Shown here piece by piece: positions 46,098-57,259 of a stretch of DNA of 64,000 bases; position 1 is the stretch's first letter, and each line of letters begins with the position of its first letter. The stretch is from contig NW_004624742.1 in NCBI RefSeq assembly GCF_000247695.1, positions 2,674,157 through 2,738,156 of the forward strand, in the 5' to 3' direction. A model generated the notes under the pieces. It saw nothing but the letters and a program-made list of their open reading frames with translations. It did not search any database and was not told the DNA's origin. This stretch comes from Heterocephalus glaber. Its lineage: Eukaryota; Chordata; Mammalia; Rodentia; Bathyergidae. The position numbers and the translations under genes are program-made.

Positions 46098-46660
46098 TGT
46101 GTCCCCTGAAATTGAAGAATGAATTCTAAGGAACAAGGGAGGTTAAGAGTAGGAAAGGTTTATTGAGAGCTCCTGAGAGACAGGAGGGGTCCTGAGTGGG
46201 TTGCCTCCATGGCCCTTTGTCAGGGGTAATTTATACAGCAAAGTCACAATGTGAGTACAATGTGGGTCAGACTGTAATCACCCTATAGGATTACAAGTAC
46301 AGTATAGCTGCTTAGTTAATATTGATCCAGTAGGGAAGTGGGTCACATAGCAAGGGTACATGGAAAGAACAAAGGCATTTTTGGAAAAGATGGGTCAGGA
46401 TGCTCTGGTCACCTACGTGGGTGACTGATACCTATCCGTACTTCCTGGACCAGACTAATTATAGTATAATTCTAAGTTACTGTTTATCCCTTAGGGAGGC
46501 ATGTAGGCCTGGCCATTGTAGCTTTATCTTGGGACCTAGCCTTCTTCAAATGCGCCTCTAGCTACAATTCTCATGTCTTTATTTTTCACTGACTTCCTTG
46601 AAAGCCCAGTCCCTCTGACTGAATATTAATTTTTACCCAACTTAGCTGCCTATAATATAG
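46098..46660 (-). mobile_element. Probable LTR, antisense
   Basis: A distinct block with GAAAGGTTTATTGAGAGCTC, resembling a complemented LTR poly(A) region. No family recognised and ends uncertain. Confidence 0.4.
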
Positions 46661-47889
46661 GATTCAAAAATATTCTTAAGTAAGTAAACAATGCTGCCAA
46701 GCAGTATTCTATTATCATTGACCCTTCTCTAAATTATAAAGCCATTAAGAATATCCAGCATTGTAAAAGTTTAGCTGCATTACATAGAATGAAGCAGAAA
46801 GTAGAAGTACTAGCAGTACTGTAATACTGCCTTTGTACTTTAAAATCTCTGGCTCTGCTGCCCCATAAGCCATTTAACCCCTCTCATGAGACTTGATTTC
46901 CTTCCCAATGTAAGTGAAGCTTATTTCAATATTCATTCACAAATCCTGTATGTTTTTAGAGTAAAATGTTAACATATTATATTAGAAATGTATCTAAACT
47001 ATGATTTCAGCATCAGTTTGAAGCATACCCATTCAACAAGAATCAATTGAATACCTCCTACATGCCAGGCAGACATGTAAAATTCTTTGGTTTAACATGA
47101 ATCCCACAGTTTTTATTATGATACCGCAAAAGACAGGTTTAAATTTCTTATTAGGCAAGCATCTCAAAACCTTATGCTTTATTTTCTGTTGAAGATTATC
47201 AACAAAACCATGTATTTTAACAGTGTTGTTGTGCTGGGCTTTGAATCAAGTGAGCTAGTCAAGAGTATTGTTTTCCAGCCTTTTGATGGAATTCAGATTT
47301 TCCATTAAAAAAGCAAATCTTCACTTTAAAAAAGTCTAATAAAATGATGCCTCTTTCCAGCTGGTTAGATTTAAAACACTGAAAATAAAAAAGTTTCCTA
47401 CTAGACTCATCTCCAAGTCTGGGCTAGGGCATTTTCATTTGAGGATGAGGTGATCGCTTTGGTATTTCACTCTGGGCCTGCAAGCATTTGTCCACTCTGG
47501 GGAGGGAGGGAAGCCCTGTGGCCCTTCAGGTTTACAAAACAGTGTGGCTAGGATTGCTGCTGAATTATTGCTGCTGCTGCTGCTGCTGACCCTTTCTTCT
47601 GGGTGCTGGCAGATTTCAGGATGGACTGTGCCAAGATTGTTGATTTTCCTTTTCAATTTTTGAACTGCGATGATCTCCAGTGTCCTCAGGACTCCACCCT
47701 TTCTGTTTTTTGAGGCAATTTAGAAGCCTAAACTATGTAACTGGCAAAACTGATGGAGACATATAATATAAGTGCACCAGCTGCAGCAGGAAGCAGTACA
47801 TTATCAAATCAATATCTGTTGAATGTGGGTGCCACCTAAACCCTGAGTCAGAGGGAGATTTTTCTCCCTCTAGGAGAAAATAGTTGAGT
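46661..47889. other. Intergenic stretch with (TGC)6
   Basis: A pure (TGC)6 run lies at 47569-47587 in single-copy-looking sequence. No gene recognised. Confidence 0.5.
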
Positions 47890-47896
47890 TTGTGTG

Positions 47897-47930
<34 letters not shown>
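47890..47930. repeat. (TG)n microsatellite
   Basis: About 19 TG units with one CA interruption near the left end. Confidence 0.97.
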
Positions 47931-47931
<1 letters not shown>

Positions 47932-48068
47932 GTTACTGAGAATTGAACCCAGGACCTTTGCCCTGGGTACATCCTCAGATCTTTATTTTTTTCTTTGGAA
48001 ACAGGATCTCCCTAAGTCCCAAAGATGCTCAGGCTGGGCTTACACTTGCACTCATCCTGCCTCAGCCT
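47932..48068 (-). repeat. B1+ID composite SINE, antisense, truncated
   Basis: ACTGAGAATTGAACCCAGGA CC then AAACAGGATCTCCCTAAGTC to CATCCTGCCTCAGCC. The B1 5' part is missing where the next element begins. Confidence 0.8.
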
Positions 48069-48073
48069 TTGAC

Positions 48074-48425
48074 TGTCTTAACCTTTTGGTGTCAAGACAC
48101 ACAGAAGGCCACTTGAGCTGGCTTATTAAAGCCAGGGGTTTTTATGTGCAAGGGAAGGAATGTTTCTGGGTCTCAATGCAGGACTGAACCCAAGAACCAG
48201 GTGTCAGTAGGAATTAGTATCACTGTCCTTGGGTCCTGGAGCCTTCAGGCTCCCCCCTGCTCCTTTTTCCCTGAGCTCTGTGTTCTGCTCACTTCCTGCT
48301 GACCAGTGGAATCAGCTTGAGAGGAGTTGAGATTGCTCATTCCTGTGTTATCCCTCCTCCCCTCTTCTACAAGGGGAGAGTTTAAGCTGGACACATGGCT
48401 ACTCAGCTAAAGGACATACTTACCT
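48074..48425 (-). mobile_element. Possible LTR, antisense
   Basis: Starts near TGTCTTAACC and includes GGCTTATTAAAGCCAGGGGT. It truncates the preceding SINE. Family not recognised. Confidence 0.35.
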
Positions 48426-49094
48426 CCAAGGCTGCCTTGCTGGGAACTGTAGGCATTTGCTAATCTCTGGCCACTGCAGTACAGGCAGAAGTGATATGCA
48501 CAACTTCCAGGTTATGCCCTTAAAGAGAGCAGATGCTCCTCCCTTCCTTGTTTTTCCTCCTTGCTGCCTAAGTGTGGCTAAGTGGACAGGAACAGAAGTT
48601 GCCGTCTTTGACCTAGGGATGAAAGCTGCAGGCTGAGGGTGGCAGAACAACAAGGTAGAAGAAGCCTGCATCCATCCCCAGGCTGCTTAGGTTCAAACTT
48701 TTATATGAGGTGAAACACTTTTACGGTTTGAGCTGGTGGGTCTTTATTGAAGAAATCAGAATCTTACCTGACCAAGAAACCTGCTTGCTCTGCTTTTCTA
48801 CATACAAGATGAAGAATAGCTATATCACTTCTAAATTTACCAGACCTCAGTTGAAGTGATCAAACATGAATTTCAACTTCACCTACCCAGGCAAGAACAT
48901 CAGTTGGCCCATGGTCAATCTACTAGTCAGTTAAACTGAGAAGGGAGAATGAAATCCAACCCTAGCTACTGGGGGTCCTCCCAAGGTGCTAAAGTGGGGG
49001 TGGCTTTCTTAGTGGAGGGTCATCTACTTTATTGACCCATGCTTATGTATCCTCATGTGACATACGGAGAGCAAGCCAGCCCTTAGGCTCCTTC
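48426..49094. other. Intergenic stretch, nothing recognised
   Basis: Non-coding, ordinary composition. Confidence 0.4.
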
Positions 49095-49235
49095 TGTAAG
49101 GGCCCTAACCCTGTTCATGAGGGCTCTGCTTTCCTGATCTGATCACCTACCCAAGGCCCCACCTCCTAATGCCATCACTTTGTGGGTTGGATTTCAATAT
49201 GAATTGGGGGCGGGGCATAGCAGAAAGAATGTGGA
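49095..49235 (-). mobile_element. MaLR LTR fragment, antisense
   Basis: AGGGCCCTAACCCTGTTCAT, CAAGGCCCCACCTCCTAATG and GGATTTCAATATGAATTGGG match the complement of the MaLR 5' LTR region. Confidence 0.7.
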
Positions 49236-49387
49236 CTGAAGATCGCGCCTGTGGGATATCGGTGGGAGGACGATCCCCAGGGAAATGACAGTGGTAAAGA
49301 ATGCTTTTCTTAATGAGGTAGGGAAATCTTCCTGCTCCTCAGTGTCTCTCTTCTCCTATTCTCTCTTGAAGCTAGCAGCAAACAGTA

Positions 49388-49600
49388 GAGTGTAATATTA
49401 AGTGAATGGACTCCAGAGTAACCTGAGCAAATCATCCCCTCAGGGCCAGAGATTTCTTCATTTTCATCTATAAAAATATATAATTAATATTACCCATGTC
49501 ACAGGGTTATGTTAGAGTTAAGGGAGGTAATTTATGTAAAGTACTCAAAATAGCACCTGGCACAGAGTAAGTGCTATGCATATTAGCGATCATTGTGAAT
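49388..49600 (+). repeat. MIR SINE
   Basis: ACCTGAGCAAATCATCCCCT, CACAGGGTTATGTTAGAGTT and AGCACCTGGCACAGAGTAAG, nearly full length. Confidence 0.85.
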
Positions 49601-49629
49601 TAAACCTCTGATAATAACTAGCACTCTTT

Positions 49630-49745
49630 CATAAACAAATGCTTATTAAACATTTGCTTAATGCCAGGGGTAAGGGACCAGTTGAACTGAGTTACTTGCC
49701 CAATCTCACAGCTAATGATTGATGATACTGTGTTTGGACCATGTA
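49630..49745 (+). repeat. MIR fragment
   Basis: TTAAACATTTGCTTAATGCC AGG and AATCTCACAGCTAATGATTG. Confidence 0.6.
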
Positions 49746-49882
49746 ACTCTGACTCCAAAAATGAGTCATGGGGAGAATTCTTATCAACCTTACCTCCCTC
49801 CCTACCTCACCTCCTTCCCTCCTTTCCCTTCTTTCTTCTCTCTCTCTCTCTCATCCTCATAGATATAAAAAACTTACTCTCT

Positions 49883-49941
49883 AAATATAAGAAGCACCTA
49901 AAATGTACAAATAAAATTAATTTTAAAAATATAAGAAGCAC
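49883..49941 (+). mobile_element. Micro-insertion of the L1 3' tip with 15-bp TSD
   Basis: AAATATAAGAAGCAC occurs at 49883-49897 and 49927-49941. The 29 bases between begin CTAAAATGTACAAATAAAAT, the same tip as the L1 at 20680-20715. An extreme 5' truncation. Confidence 0.85.
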
Positions 49942-50023
49942 ACAGTCTAGTGAAAAGAGAGACTAGTCAGTTATTATATAGTGCATTAAGTTCTATGATA
50001 GAAATTAAAAAGTATCTGGGTAG

Positions 50024-50100
50024 GGCCAAGGATTTAGCTCAGTGGCGCTGTGCCTGCCTTGCAACGCAAGGTCCTGAGTTCAGTCCTCAGTACCAGAAAA
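50024..50100 (+). repeat. ID-type SINE (young subfamily)
   Basis: GGCCAAGGATTTAGCTCAGT to TTCAGTCCTCAGTACC with A tail. The duplication CTGGGTAG flanks it (50016-50023 and 50104-50111). Confidence 0.9.
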
Positions 50101-50111
50101 AAACTGGGTAG

Positions 50112-50290
50112 ATGAAGGGACAAGGAAAGCTTCCTGGAAAAGATGACTGATGTTGAGGTCAGTGAGAGAAAGCTATGTAAGACAGAAAAGGACCAACAGA
50201 GATCGGCTTTCCAGACACAGATGTTTTACTAAATTGCTAAAAGTGGGTGACTGTCTAGAACATAGAACATGAAAGTGGAATATGCAAGGC
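50112..50290 (+). mobile_element. L2 fragment
   Basis: AAGGAAAGCTTCCTGGAAAA GATGACTG and ATGCAAGGCTTGGAGAGCC match the L2 3' region. Confidence 0.55.
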
Positions 50291-50469
50291 TTGGAGAGCC
50301 ATTTTTTTCCGCCTAGTTATCAGTGAGCTACTCTATGTGAAGAGGGCTCTGTAAACTCTAAGCACAGGTCAGTCCCACACTAGAAGGACAAGGCTGTGCT
50401 GTTATCCATGGGCATGTGTGGTTTTGGTCAAATAGAAGATACAAAAACAAACATTTTGACTTTTTTTTT

Positions 50470-50610
50470 CTTTAGACAGGGTGTCACCATGCAGTTCAGG
50501 CTGACCTTGAACTCACCGTGTAGCTCAGGCTGGTCTTGAACTTGTGGCAATCATCCTGCTTCAGCCTCCTGAGTGCTTGGATTACTGGTGTGCACCATCA
50601 TACCAGGCTT
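50470..50610 (-). repeat. B1 SINE with internal duplication, antisense
   Basis: CATGCAGTTCAGGCTGACCT TGAAC is followed by GTGTAGCTCAGGCTGGTCTT GAAC (29-base duplication), ending CACCATCATACCAGGC. Confidence 0.92.
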
Positions 50611-50984
50611 TAACTTTTTATAAATCTGTTAAGATAATAAAATCCAAGTATGGAAAGTCATTCTTTCCAAGGCTGTCTTGCTTGCTGCTGTCTCTCCCGA
50701 GTCTAGGACAGAATCTGACGCAGCAGGCACACAAACAGCTGCTTGTTGAATAAGTGAGTGAATTGGGTGAAAAATAAGTGTATTTTAAGGGCACTATTTG
50801 CTGACCTTTGTCCATCTTTTGTGGGCTGGTGCTGACAGGAACAGTATTTTTGGCTTACATCTGAAGGAACCGATAAATTGTTAAGTTATATATTAACCAG
50901 CCTTTTGGATAGTTGTATAAATGACCCAGCAGTCCCACTTTAACTCAAAAATAATAAATGGGAAAATAATAATTTAGCTTGTGT

Positions 50985-51325
50985 TGTCAGTTTTCTGCCA
51001 CTGTGACAAATTATCTGAGATAATCAACGTGAGCGAAGATTTATTTTTTACTCATAGTTTCAGAGGTTTCAGTCCATGGTTGGTTGGCTCATTGCTTTTG
51101 GGCCTGTGGTGAGGCAGGGGGCATGGATTGGCACAAAGTGACCTACCTTATGGTGGCCAAGAAGAAAAAGAGAGAGAAGGAACTGGGGTCCCAATATGCC
51201 CTTTACAGCCACATCCCCAACAGCCTTAATTTCCTCCCCCCAGGCCTTCCCAATAGTACCACAGGCTGGGGACCAAGCCTTTACTACAGACTTTTGAGGG
51301 ATATTTTAGATCCAAACGATAGCGC
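50985..51325 (-). mobile_element. MaLR LTR, antisense
   Basis: CAGTTTTCTGCCACTGTGAC AAATTATCTGAG, CAGAGGTTTCAGTCCATGGT and GGTGGCCAAGAAGAAAAAGA. Confidence 0.75.
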
Positions 51326-51591
51326 TGCTTATATTTAGAACTCAGCTAAGAACATGTGAGGATCAGATATAAAACACAGTCTTTATCCCATGGATTTAAG
51401 ATGTATATAAAGGTGGAAATAGCATGCACAAAGGAACCATGGTCATTAGCAAAGCTGGTCATGTGATTGTGACTAATGGTAGTTTAATTCATACATAGCA
51501 AGAATGCATGAGTAAGTGGAGTGTAGGATAAATAATTGAGGATTAGATTTCATAAAGCAAGTGCAATTTCACCTTGGGAACATATACTTAG

Positions 51592-51760
51592 AATAATGAT
51601 ATATTACCATTTAAATCTCATACAACCATATGAGTTAAGTATTCTCATTTTACAAATGAGATAGCTGAAGCTTACAAAGGTCAGGTAAATAATCTGCCTA
51701 AGGTCACAGAACAAGATGTCTCAAACTCAAGCCAACTCGAGGCTGCTCCCTTACTTTCTA
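51592..51760 (+). repeat. MIR SINE
   Basis: CATTTTACAAATGAGATAGC TGAAGC and CCTAAGGTCACAGAACAAG. Confidence 0.85.
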
Positions 51761-51809
51761 CCTTGTACTTCCTATTTTACTTCAAAACCTTTATTAAGAG
51801 TCAGTTCCA

Positions 51810-51952
51810 AGTCAGGTGCAGTGGCACATAACCTGTAATCCCAGCGCTTGGGAGGCTGAGCCAGGAGGATTGTGAGTTTAAGTTCAGCCTAAGATGTATA
51901 GCAAATCCCAGCCCAACCTAGCCTATATAGCAAGACCCTGTCTCAAAAAATA
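51810..51952 (+). repeat. B1 SINE with internal duplication
   Basis: AGTCAGGTGCAGTGGCACAT to GCAAGACCCTGTCTC, with two CAGCC(T/C)A...TATAGCAA units. Confidence 0.92.
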
Positions 51953-51959
51953 TATATGA

Positions 51960-52045
51960 GGGCCAGGGATTTAGCTCAGTGGTTCTGCCGGCTGCCTCGA
52001 AAGTGCAAGGACCCGAGTTTGATCCCCAGTACCAAAAAAACCCCA
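51960..52045 (+). repeat. ID-type SINE (young subfamily)
   Basis: GGCCAGGGATTTAGCTCAGT to GTTTGATCCCCAGTACC, with its tail leading into a (TG)n array. Confidence 0.93.
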
Positions 52046-52083
<38 letters not shown>

Positions 52084-52098
52084 GTATATATATATAAT
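52046..52098. repeat. (TG)n(TA)n microsatellite
   Basis: About 13 TG then about 12 TA units after the SINE A tail. Confidence 0.97.
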
Positions 52099-52184
52099 AT
52101 CAAAAGGAAATGAATCTGTATATATCAAAATACTATATTTTCTAAAAATAATCAAATTCAGTAGCAGAATTTCTTTCATTTTTT

Positions 52185-52290
52185 TGTTAATTATTTTTGT
52201 GATAATATCTTCCTGTTTCCCAGACTGCCCTCAAGTTTCTGGGTTCATGGGATCCTCCTGCCTTGGTCTCCCAGGAGCTAAATTTCTTGA
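52185..52290 (-). repeat. Diverged B1-like fragment, antisense
   Basis: TTCCCAGACTGCCCTCAAGT TTC and GATCCTCCTGCCTTGGTCTC. Confidence 0.55.
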
Positions 52291-52321
52291 AGACTTTTTC
52301 TCCCCCTGTATAACCCTCATC

Positions 52322-52672
52322 ATAGTCTGTTTGTGCTGCTACAACAAAATACAAAAGACTGGATAATTTATAAACAATAGAAATGTCTTACTTACAGTTA
52401 TGGAGGCTGAAAGTCCAAGATCAAAGCACCGGTGGGTATGGTAACTAATGAAGGCTGCTTTCTCTGGTTTAAGATGGAGCCTTGTTGCTACATTCTCACA
52501 TGCCAGAAGGTAGAAGAGCAGAAGAGGTCAACTGCTGAGTGAAGCCTCTTTTATAACGGCCTTAATTCTGCTCGAAAGGGAGGAGCCCTCATGATCTACT
52601 CACCTCTTTTTAATCCTATTACATTGGAGATTAAGTTTCAACATGAATTTTGGGAAGACATATTCAGACCAT
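52322..52672 (-). mobile_element. MaLR LTR, antisense
   Basis: TAGTCTGTTTGTGCTGCTAC, ACTGGATAATTTATAAACAA and GGAGGAGCCCTCATGATCTA follow MST/THE1-type order. Confidence 0.88.
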
Positions 52673-52674
52673 AG

Positions 52675-53310
52675 CTCTCCTGGTAAGATAGCAGAAAAAT
52701 CAGGCAATTTGATGGCAATTTTCACAGCTGAAATGGATTTGGTGGGGTAGAGGGTGACATTTGGAATGAGGCCTATAAATCACACTATCTTTTCTTCTAG
52801 CTGAGAACTAAAAAAGTAAAAATCTCTCAAGTCACTTTATTATTTTTTCAAATCACTTTATAAAGCAGTTTCCTTGAAAATGTTTTTTTAAGGGGGAAAA
52901 AATAACTTAGGTGAAGCCAAATAGATTTTTAAATCCATGATCATGATCCAAACAATTTAAGATACAAAGTTGGCTAAAGAAATGGAAACTAGTATAGTGG
53001 CCAATTCTAAACACAAACCAAAAAAGTGGAAAAATTCTTTCCTATTATGTCGACCACATTCTTCCTCTAAACCACAAGCTCTCAGCTGAAGAAGTATTAT
53101 ATCATAGTAAGTGCTTAGTAATCCAGAATGGCTAGACAATGAGCCCATCTACTTAATTTTATTTTTTGATAAGTTAACAGATGCACCACTCAAGGTTTTC
53201 CACTTTTAAAGTGCCTCAATATTTAATTAATCTGGGCTTATTTAATCTTTCTTTAATTCAGAAACAAGCATACAGGGTTTTTCAGGGCCTCAGATCCTTC
53301 TTACTCATGT
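52675..53310. other. Intergenic stretch, nothing recognised
   Basis: AT-rich, non-coding. Confidence 0.45.
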
Positions 53311-53311
53311 T

Positions 53312-53765
53312 AGTCTGTTATCTGTTGCTATAACAAAATACCTGAGCTGGTTACTTTATTAAAAAAAAGAGCTTTCTTTAGCTACCAGTTTTGGAGGCTG
53401 AAAGACCAAGATCATGAAGCTCTATTGGTTCAGCCTGTAGTGAGGGCCCCCTTGGCTGCATTATAATATGGCTGATGGTATCGTGGCAGGAGAACATGCA
53501 AGAGGGAGAGATCACATGGTGAAGCAGGAAGCAGGAGGCCATGGTGGGGCCATCTTGCCTTTTTTTTTTTTTTTTAATAACAACCCACTCTGTGGAAATT
53601 AACCAGGTTCACAAGAGAACTATAGCAATCCCTTTGAGAGCAGCATTCCCAATAACCTAACTACCTTCCACTAGGCCCCACCTCTTAAAGGTTCTACCAC
53701 TTCAATACCACATTTAGAGACCAAGCTTCAAGCACATGAACCTTTGGGAGGCAAACCACATGGAC
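53312..53765 (-). mobile_element. MaLR LTR, antisense
   Basis: TAGTCTGTTATCTGTTGCTA TAACAAAATACC, TTTTGGAGGCTGAAAGACC and AGGCCCCACCTCTTAAAGGT, with an internal poly-T at 53561-53576. Confidence 0.88.
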
Positions 53766-53774
53766 ACATTACTT

Positions 53775-54285
53775 CTTTAAGGCCAAACTCCTCACAGCCT
53801 TCAAAACCCTGCTTGATCTGGCCTTAGCCCACCCCTTCCATTTCATCCTTCTCCCCTTTGCTTAATGCCTTCAGCTACTTCTGTTTCTTTCTGTTGCAAG
53901 CTCATCCTCTCAATACATTTGGCCTGTCAACTTCCTCTGCCAGGAAAGCAGAGGAGAGAGAGATTCCTCCTCGTCTTCTCATCATTCACATCTCCACTTG
54001 AACATCCCCTCTTCCCCAGACCACTCTGTCGCTTTCGAGCAGCACACACAAGTTGTCAAGCATAATATCCATTTACTATCTCCATGGTGCTCTTGGCTCC
54101 CTGAAATGATCTTCCTTATAATACTTGCTTGATTTTAGTCTTTGCCAGAACCCCTATTAGATTGAAAGCCGCTAAAGAAAGATCTTAACCATTTCACTTG
54201 TCATGTATTCCCTGGGCCTACAAGTGACCCAGAGAGAATCAGCACTCAACAAATAGTTAATGTATGCATTGAATGAAATAAAATT
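53775..54285 (-). mobile_element. L2 3' region, antisense
   Basis: CAAAACCCTGCTTGATCTGG CC, CACTTGAACATCCCCTCTTC, CCTATTAGATTGAAAGCC and CACTCAACAAATAGTTAATG are in antisense L2 order. The longest L2 in the window. Confidence 0.85.
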
Positions 54286-54807
54286 AACCAAATGATAGGT
54301 CTCTAAGGATCCTCTCTGTAAACTACACTCTGTTATCAGCTTGTTATTTCACAATCACCTATTAGGCTGTTAAAGACAAACTTAAGCACATTAAAACTTT
54401 TAAGAGTTGACCTGCGCAGACCGGGATTCATAAACTGGGCAGCATGAGTCTAGAAGCAGTTCTGTGCTTCACTGAGTGTGTGTGGGGGGGGGGGCGGTTA
54501 GGTGTAAGGTGTTTGCTCAAGCAGGGCAAAGAAAATACTGGATTGATTGAAGTGGAAAGTCACTGGTTAAAAGTTGGTGGTTTCTGATTGGCTAAGCTTA
54601 AGTTTCATTTTGCTTTTAACGTTGATTTGGATTTTAATGGTCTCCCAAATAATTATTTTAGCAATGTAAATATCTATTGAGTCATTACTGTATAGAAAGT
54701 GTGGAGGATACAATGTTGGATAGAATGGTTCCTGCCCTCTTAGAGATTATGATCTAATGAAAAGTTTTAAAAAATTAGTTTTCTGTTTACTATATTATTG
54801 CTTTTAA
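54286..54807. other. Intergenic stretch with a G10 run
   Basis: A TG/G10 run lies at 54478-54497. Nothing else recognised. Confidence 0.45.
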
Positions 54808-54820
54808 GACCACTGAACTA

Positions 54821-54905
54821 GGGGCCAGGGATTTAACTCAGTGGTTCCAGCACCTGCCTCGCAAGCGCAAGGTCCCAAGTTCGATCCCCGGTACCAAAAA
54901 AAAAA
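54821..54905 (+). repeat. ID-type SINE (young subfamily), first of a pair
   Basis: GGGGCCAGGGATTTAACTCA to GTTCGATCCCCGGTACC and an A-rich tail. The left TSD GACCACTGAACTA ends at 54820; no matching copy follows until 55021. Confidence 0.95.
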
Positions 54906-54924
54906 CAACCAAAAACCTAAAAAA

Positions 54925-55020
54925 GGGGCTGGGGATTTAGCTCAGTGGTTCTGCCGCCTGCCTTGCAAGCACAAGGTCCTGAGTTCGATCCCCAGTACCA
55001 AAAAACAAAACAAAACAAAG
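54925..55020 (+). repeat. ID-type SINE (young subfamily), second of a pair
   Basis: GGGGCTGGGGATTTAGCTCA to GTTCGATCCCCAGTACC with a (CAAAA)n tail, then GACCATTGAACTA (55021-55033). It shares the TSD of the pair. Confidence 0.95.
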
Positions 55021-55033
55021 GACCATTGAACTA

Positions 55034-56414
55034 AATGTCTACTTTCCAAAAGGTAAACACTTTTCTCATGCTGAGGAGTGAATTGAACATTTATTTTAAG
55101 AAACAAGTGCTAAGCAAGCTTCTGCATAATTTGTCACCACTCGCCTTTGTCAGAATAGTGCTAAAGGAACTGCATTTCAATGGAGAACCATAGCCTTTAT
55201 ATTTCAGAGTAAACACGTTTACAAAGGAATTAAACTGCATTAGTATTCTGATACCATCTTAAATCAAATTATTTAAGGCTTTTGATAAGCAACAAAGAAG
55301 ATTGGAATGTGAGGCTGGAATGTGAGTCATTTTGTACTTCAAAAAGTTTGCTGAGATGAGATTCTTTACGTTAACCCTACTTCTTACAGACAAAAGCTTT
55401 AAAACTATATCCTTATCAAAACCAAAAACGTAATTTATTACAAAGAAGCTGAAACTGAACAACTGTATTTGATGATGGTGAAAGGCAGTGGGGCTCTGAA
55501 ACTTATTTTTCCCCTGAAACTTTTTGAGAATCAATAAAAAGCAGTGGAATCCCCTTCCTTCCAAAAATGTACAGGAGCACATAGCACACACAAAATCACT
55601 GTGTGAAAGTCTCAGAAAGGTTTTAAACCTAGGACATGATAGAGAACTCTGAGTGTGGTCTCTCCCCTCTTGCTAAACTCACTCTCCAGGCTGCCAAGTG
55701 TGAGGGCAGCTGCTGAGGCATTGCGTTTTGTTCACACCAAACCTAGACAGCCAGCAATTTCTTTGATCCTGAATGACAACAGGGTAAAGTTAGTGGGCTA
55801 ATACCAACTGCTTTAAGGAGGGATAAGGTAAGATAAAAGTAAAACAAAAGAGGAGAAAGACTGAGGATGAATGAGTGAATCTAAGAGGTAAGAAAGAGAC
55901 CAAGAGAAGGAGAGAGCAGCGGGAGGTGTGTGAGGAAAGGCGGCCTGTCCCCCCTTCTCGATGTCCAAAATAAGTGCTTTCCACTCTCAGCTCCTGCTCA
56001 CCCCTTCAACTCCATGGACTCTCACCTCCCTGATCCTGGCCGCTCCTCTGGAGAGCTCCTGGATTCTCTAACCAGCTGCCTCTTCTCACCTCTCTCACTC
56101 TGGACTGGGCTCTCCACCTGCAGCTTCCCTCCCCGGAAGTTCCTTTCTACTGGACCCATGGCCTTGAGGCTTCTCAGTGAGAAGGGCTATACTGAGAAAT
56201 AAGATGGCCTTTTCTGTCTTCATTTACCTTGTGTGGTTACTTGTCTCTTCCCTTGTTTTCTGTGTTCTCTTTAGTGATTTTCTTTACACTTCTTTGAGGT
56301 TTCACTTGCTCCCTTTTCCTTCTCCTCCAATCTGAGTTGGCCTAGAGTTTAGCTCTCACTTTTCTGTTTTCTTTACAGTCCTTTTCCTGAGAAAACTATA
56401 GATTGTAATGACAG
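55034..56414. other. Intergenic stretch, nothing recognised
   Basis: Partly GC-richer (55900-56200). Open frames to 110 codons have no recognisable domain. Confidence 0.45.
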
Positions 56415-56650
56415 AATGTAGTGTGGCATGGAAAACATAGGTTTAAGAAGCAGGAAGAAGACAAACCCTAAATTCTGGTTCTGACCTCTCTGCTGTGGAA
56501 TCTTAAACAAGTTATTAACCTCTCTGAGCCTTGGTTTCTTCCATCTGAAAAAAAAAAGAGAACAATAATATCTCCTTTTGGCTGCTGTTTGAGGATTGAG
56601 TTGGATAAGATTTGCAAAAATACCTAGGAAAGTGCTTGTCATATTCTTCC
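56415..56650 (+). repeat. MIR SINE
   Basis: AACAAGTTATTAACCTCTCT GAGCCTTGG and CTAGGAAAGTGCTTGTCATA. Confidence 0.82.
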
Positions 56651-56689
56651 TTGAGTGAACTCTTGTTGGCTGTCTACATTATGCCAGAT

Positions 56690-57130
56690 TCAATATAAGA
56701 ATGAACAATAGTATTTTCTGCCCAAAATCTCTCACACTCTAGGAAGGAGCCTGAATACCTATACATTACATGGCACTGTAGCCAGAGCAACGATGAAAAC
56801 TTTTACAAAACAGAAAGGACATAGAAAAGAGAGGTCTGTGAGACAATAAAAGGCTTCTGAGGGAAAGCTGGTATTTGAGTTGCATTTTAAAGGATAAATG
56901 TCAACAAATAGAAGCAGAGAAAACACCTTGGAGAGGCAGATCTGTGTGAAACAGCATGGACTAGTCAGGGCTGTTTCTAGAATTGAAGCACTGTTGGAAG
57001 TGACAGAAGACAAGATTAGAGAGAGAGAGAGGCCAAATAATACTCTGTAACAATCATGGTGAGAATATCCAATTAATAAGTGGTTACCCTGTGTCAGGCA
57101 AGTGCTGCATAATTCAACATTTTGATACAT
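56690..57130 (+). mobile_element. L2 fragment
   Basis: TCTCACACTCTAGGAAGGAG, TATTTGAGTTGCATTTTAAA GGAT and TGTGAAACAGCATGGACTAG are L2 3' text. Confidence 0.65.
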
Positions 57131-57259
57131 GATTTGTTAAATCCTCATTAAGTGATCCTAAGAGTTGGCTTAGACAGATGGCCAAATGGAGAGCCACTGG
57201 ATTTTTACACAGGGTGGATACTGTGATCATATGTGTACTTAGAAAAGTTATTATGGCAT

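Noticed and set aside
47569..47587. (TGC)6 as a possible polyglutamine or polyleucine coding repeat
   Set aside because: The surrounding frames are short with no exon signals. It is an ordinary short trinucleotide run.
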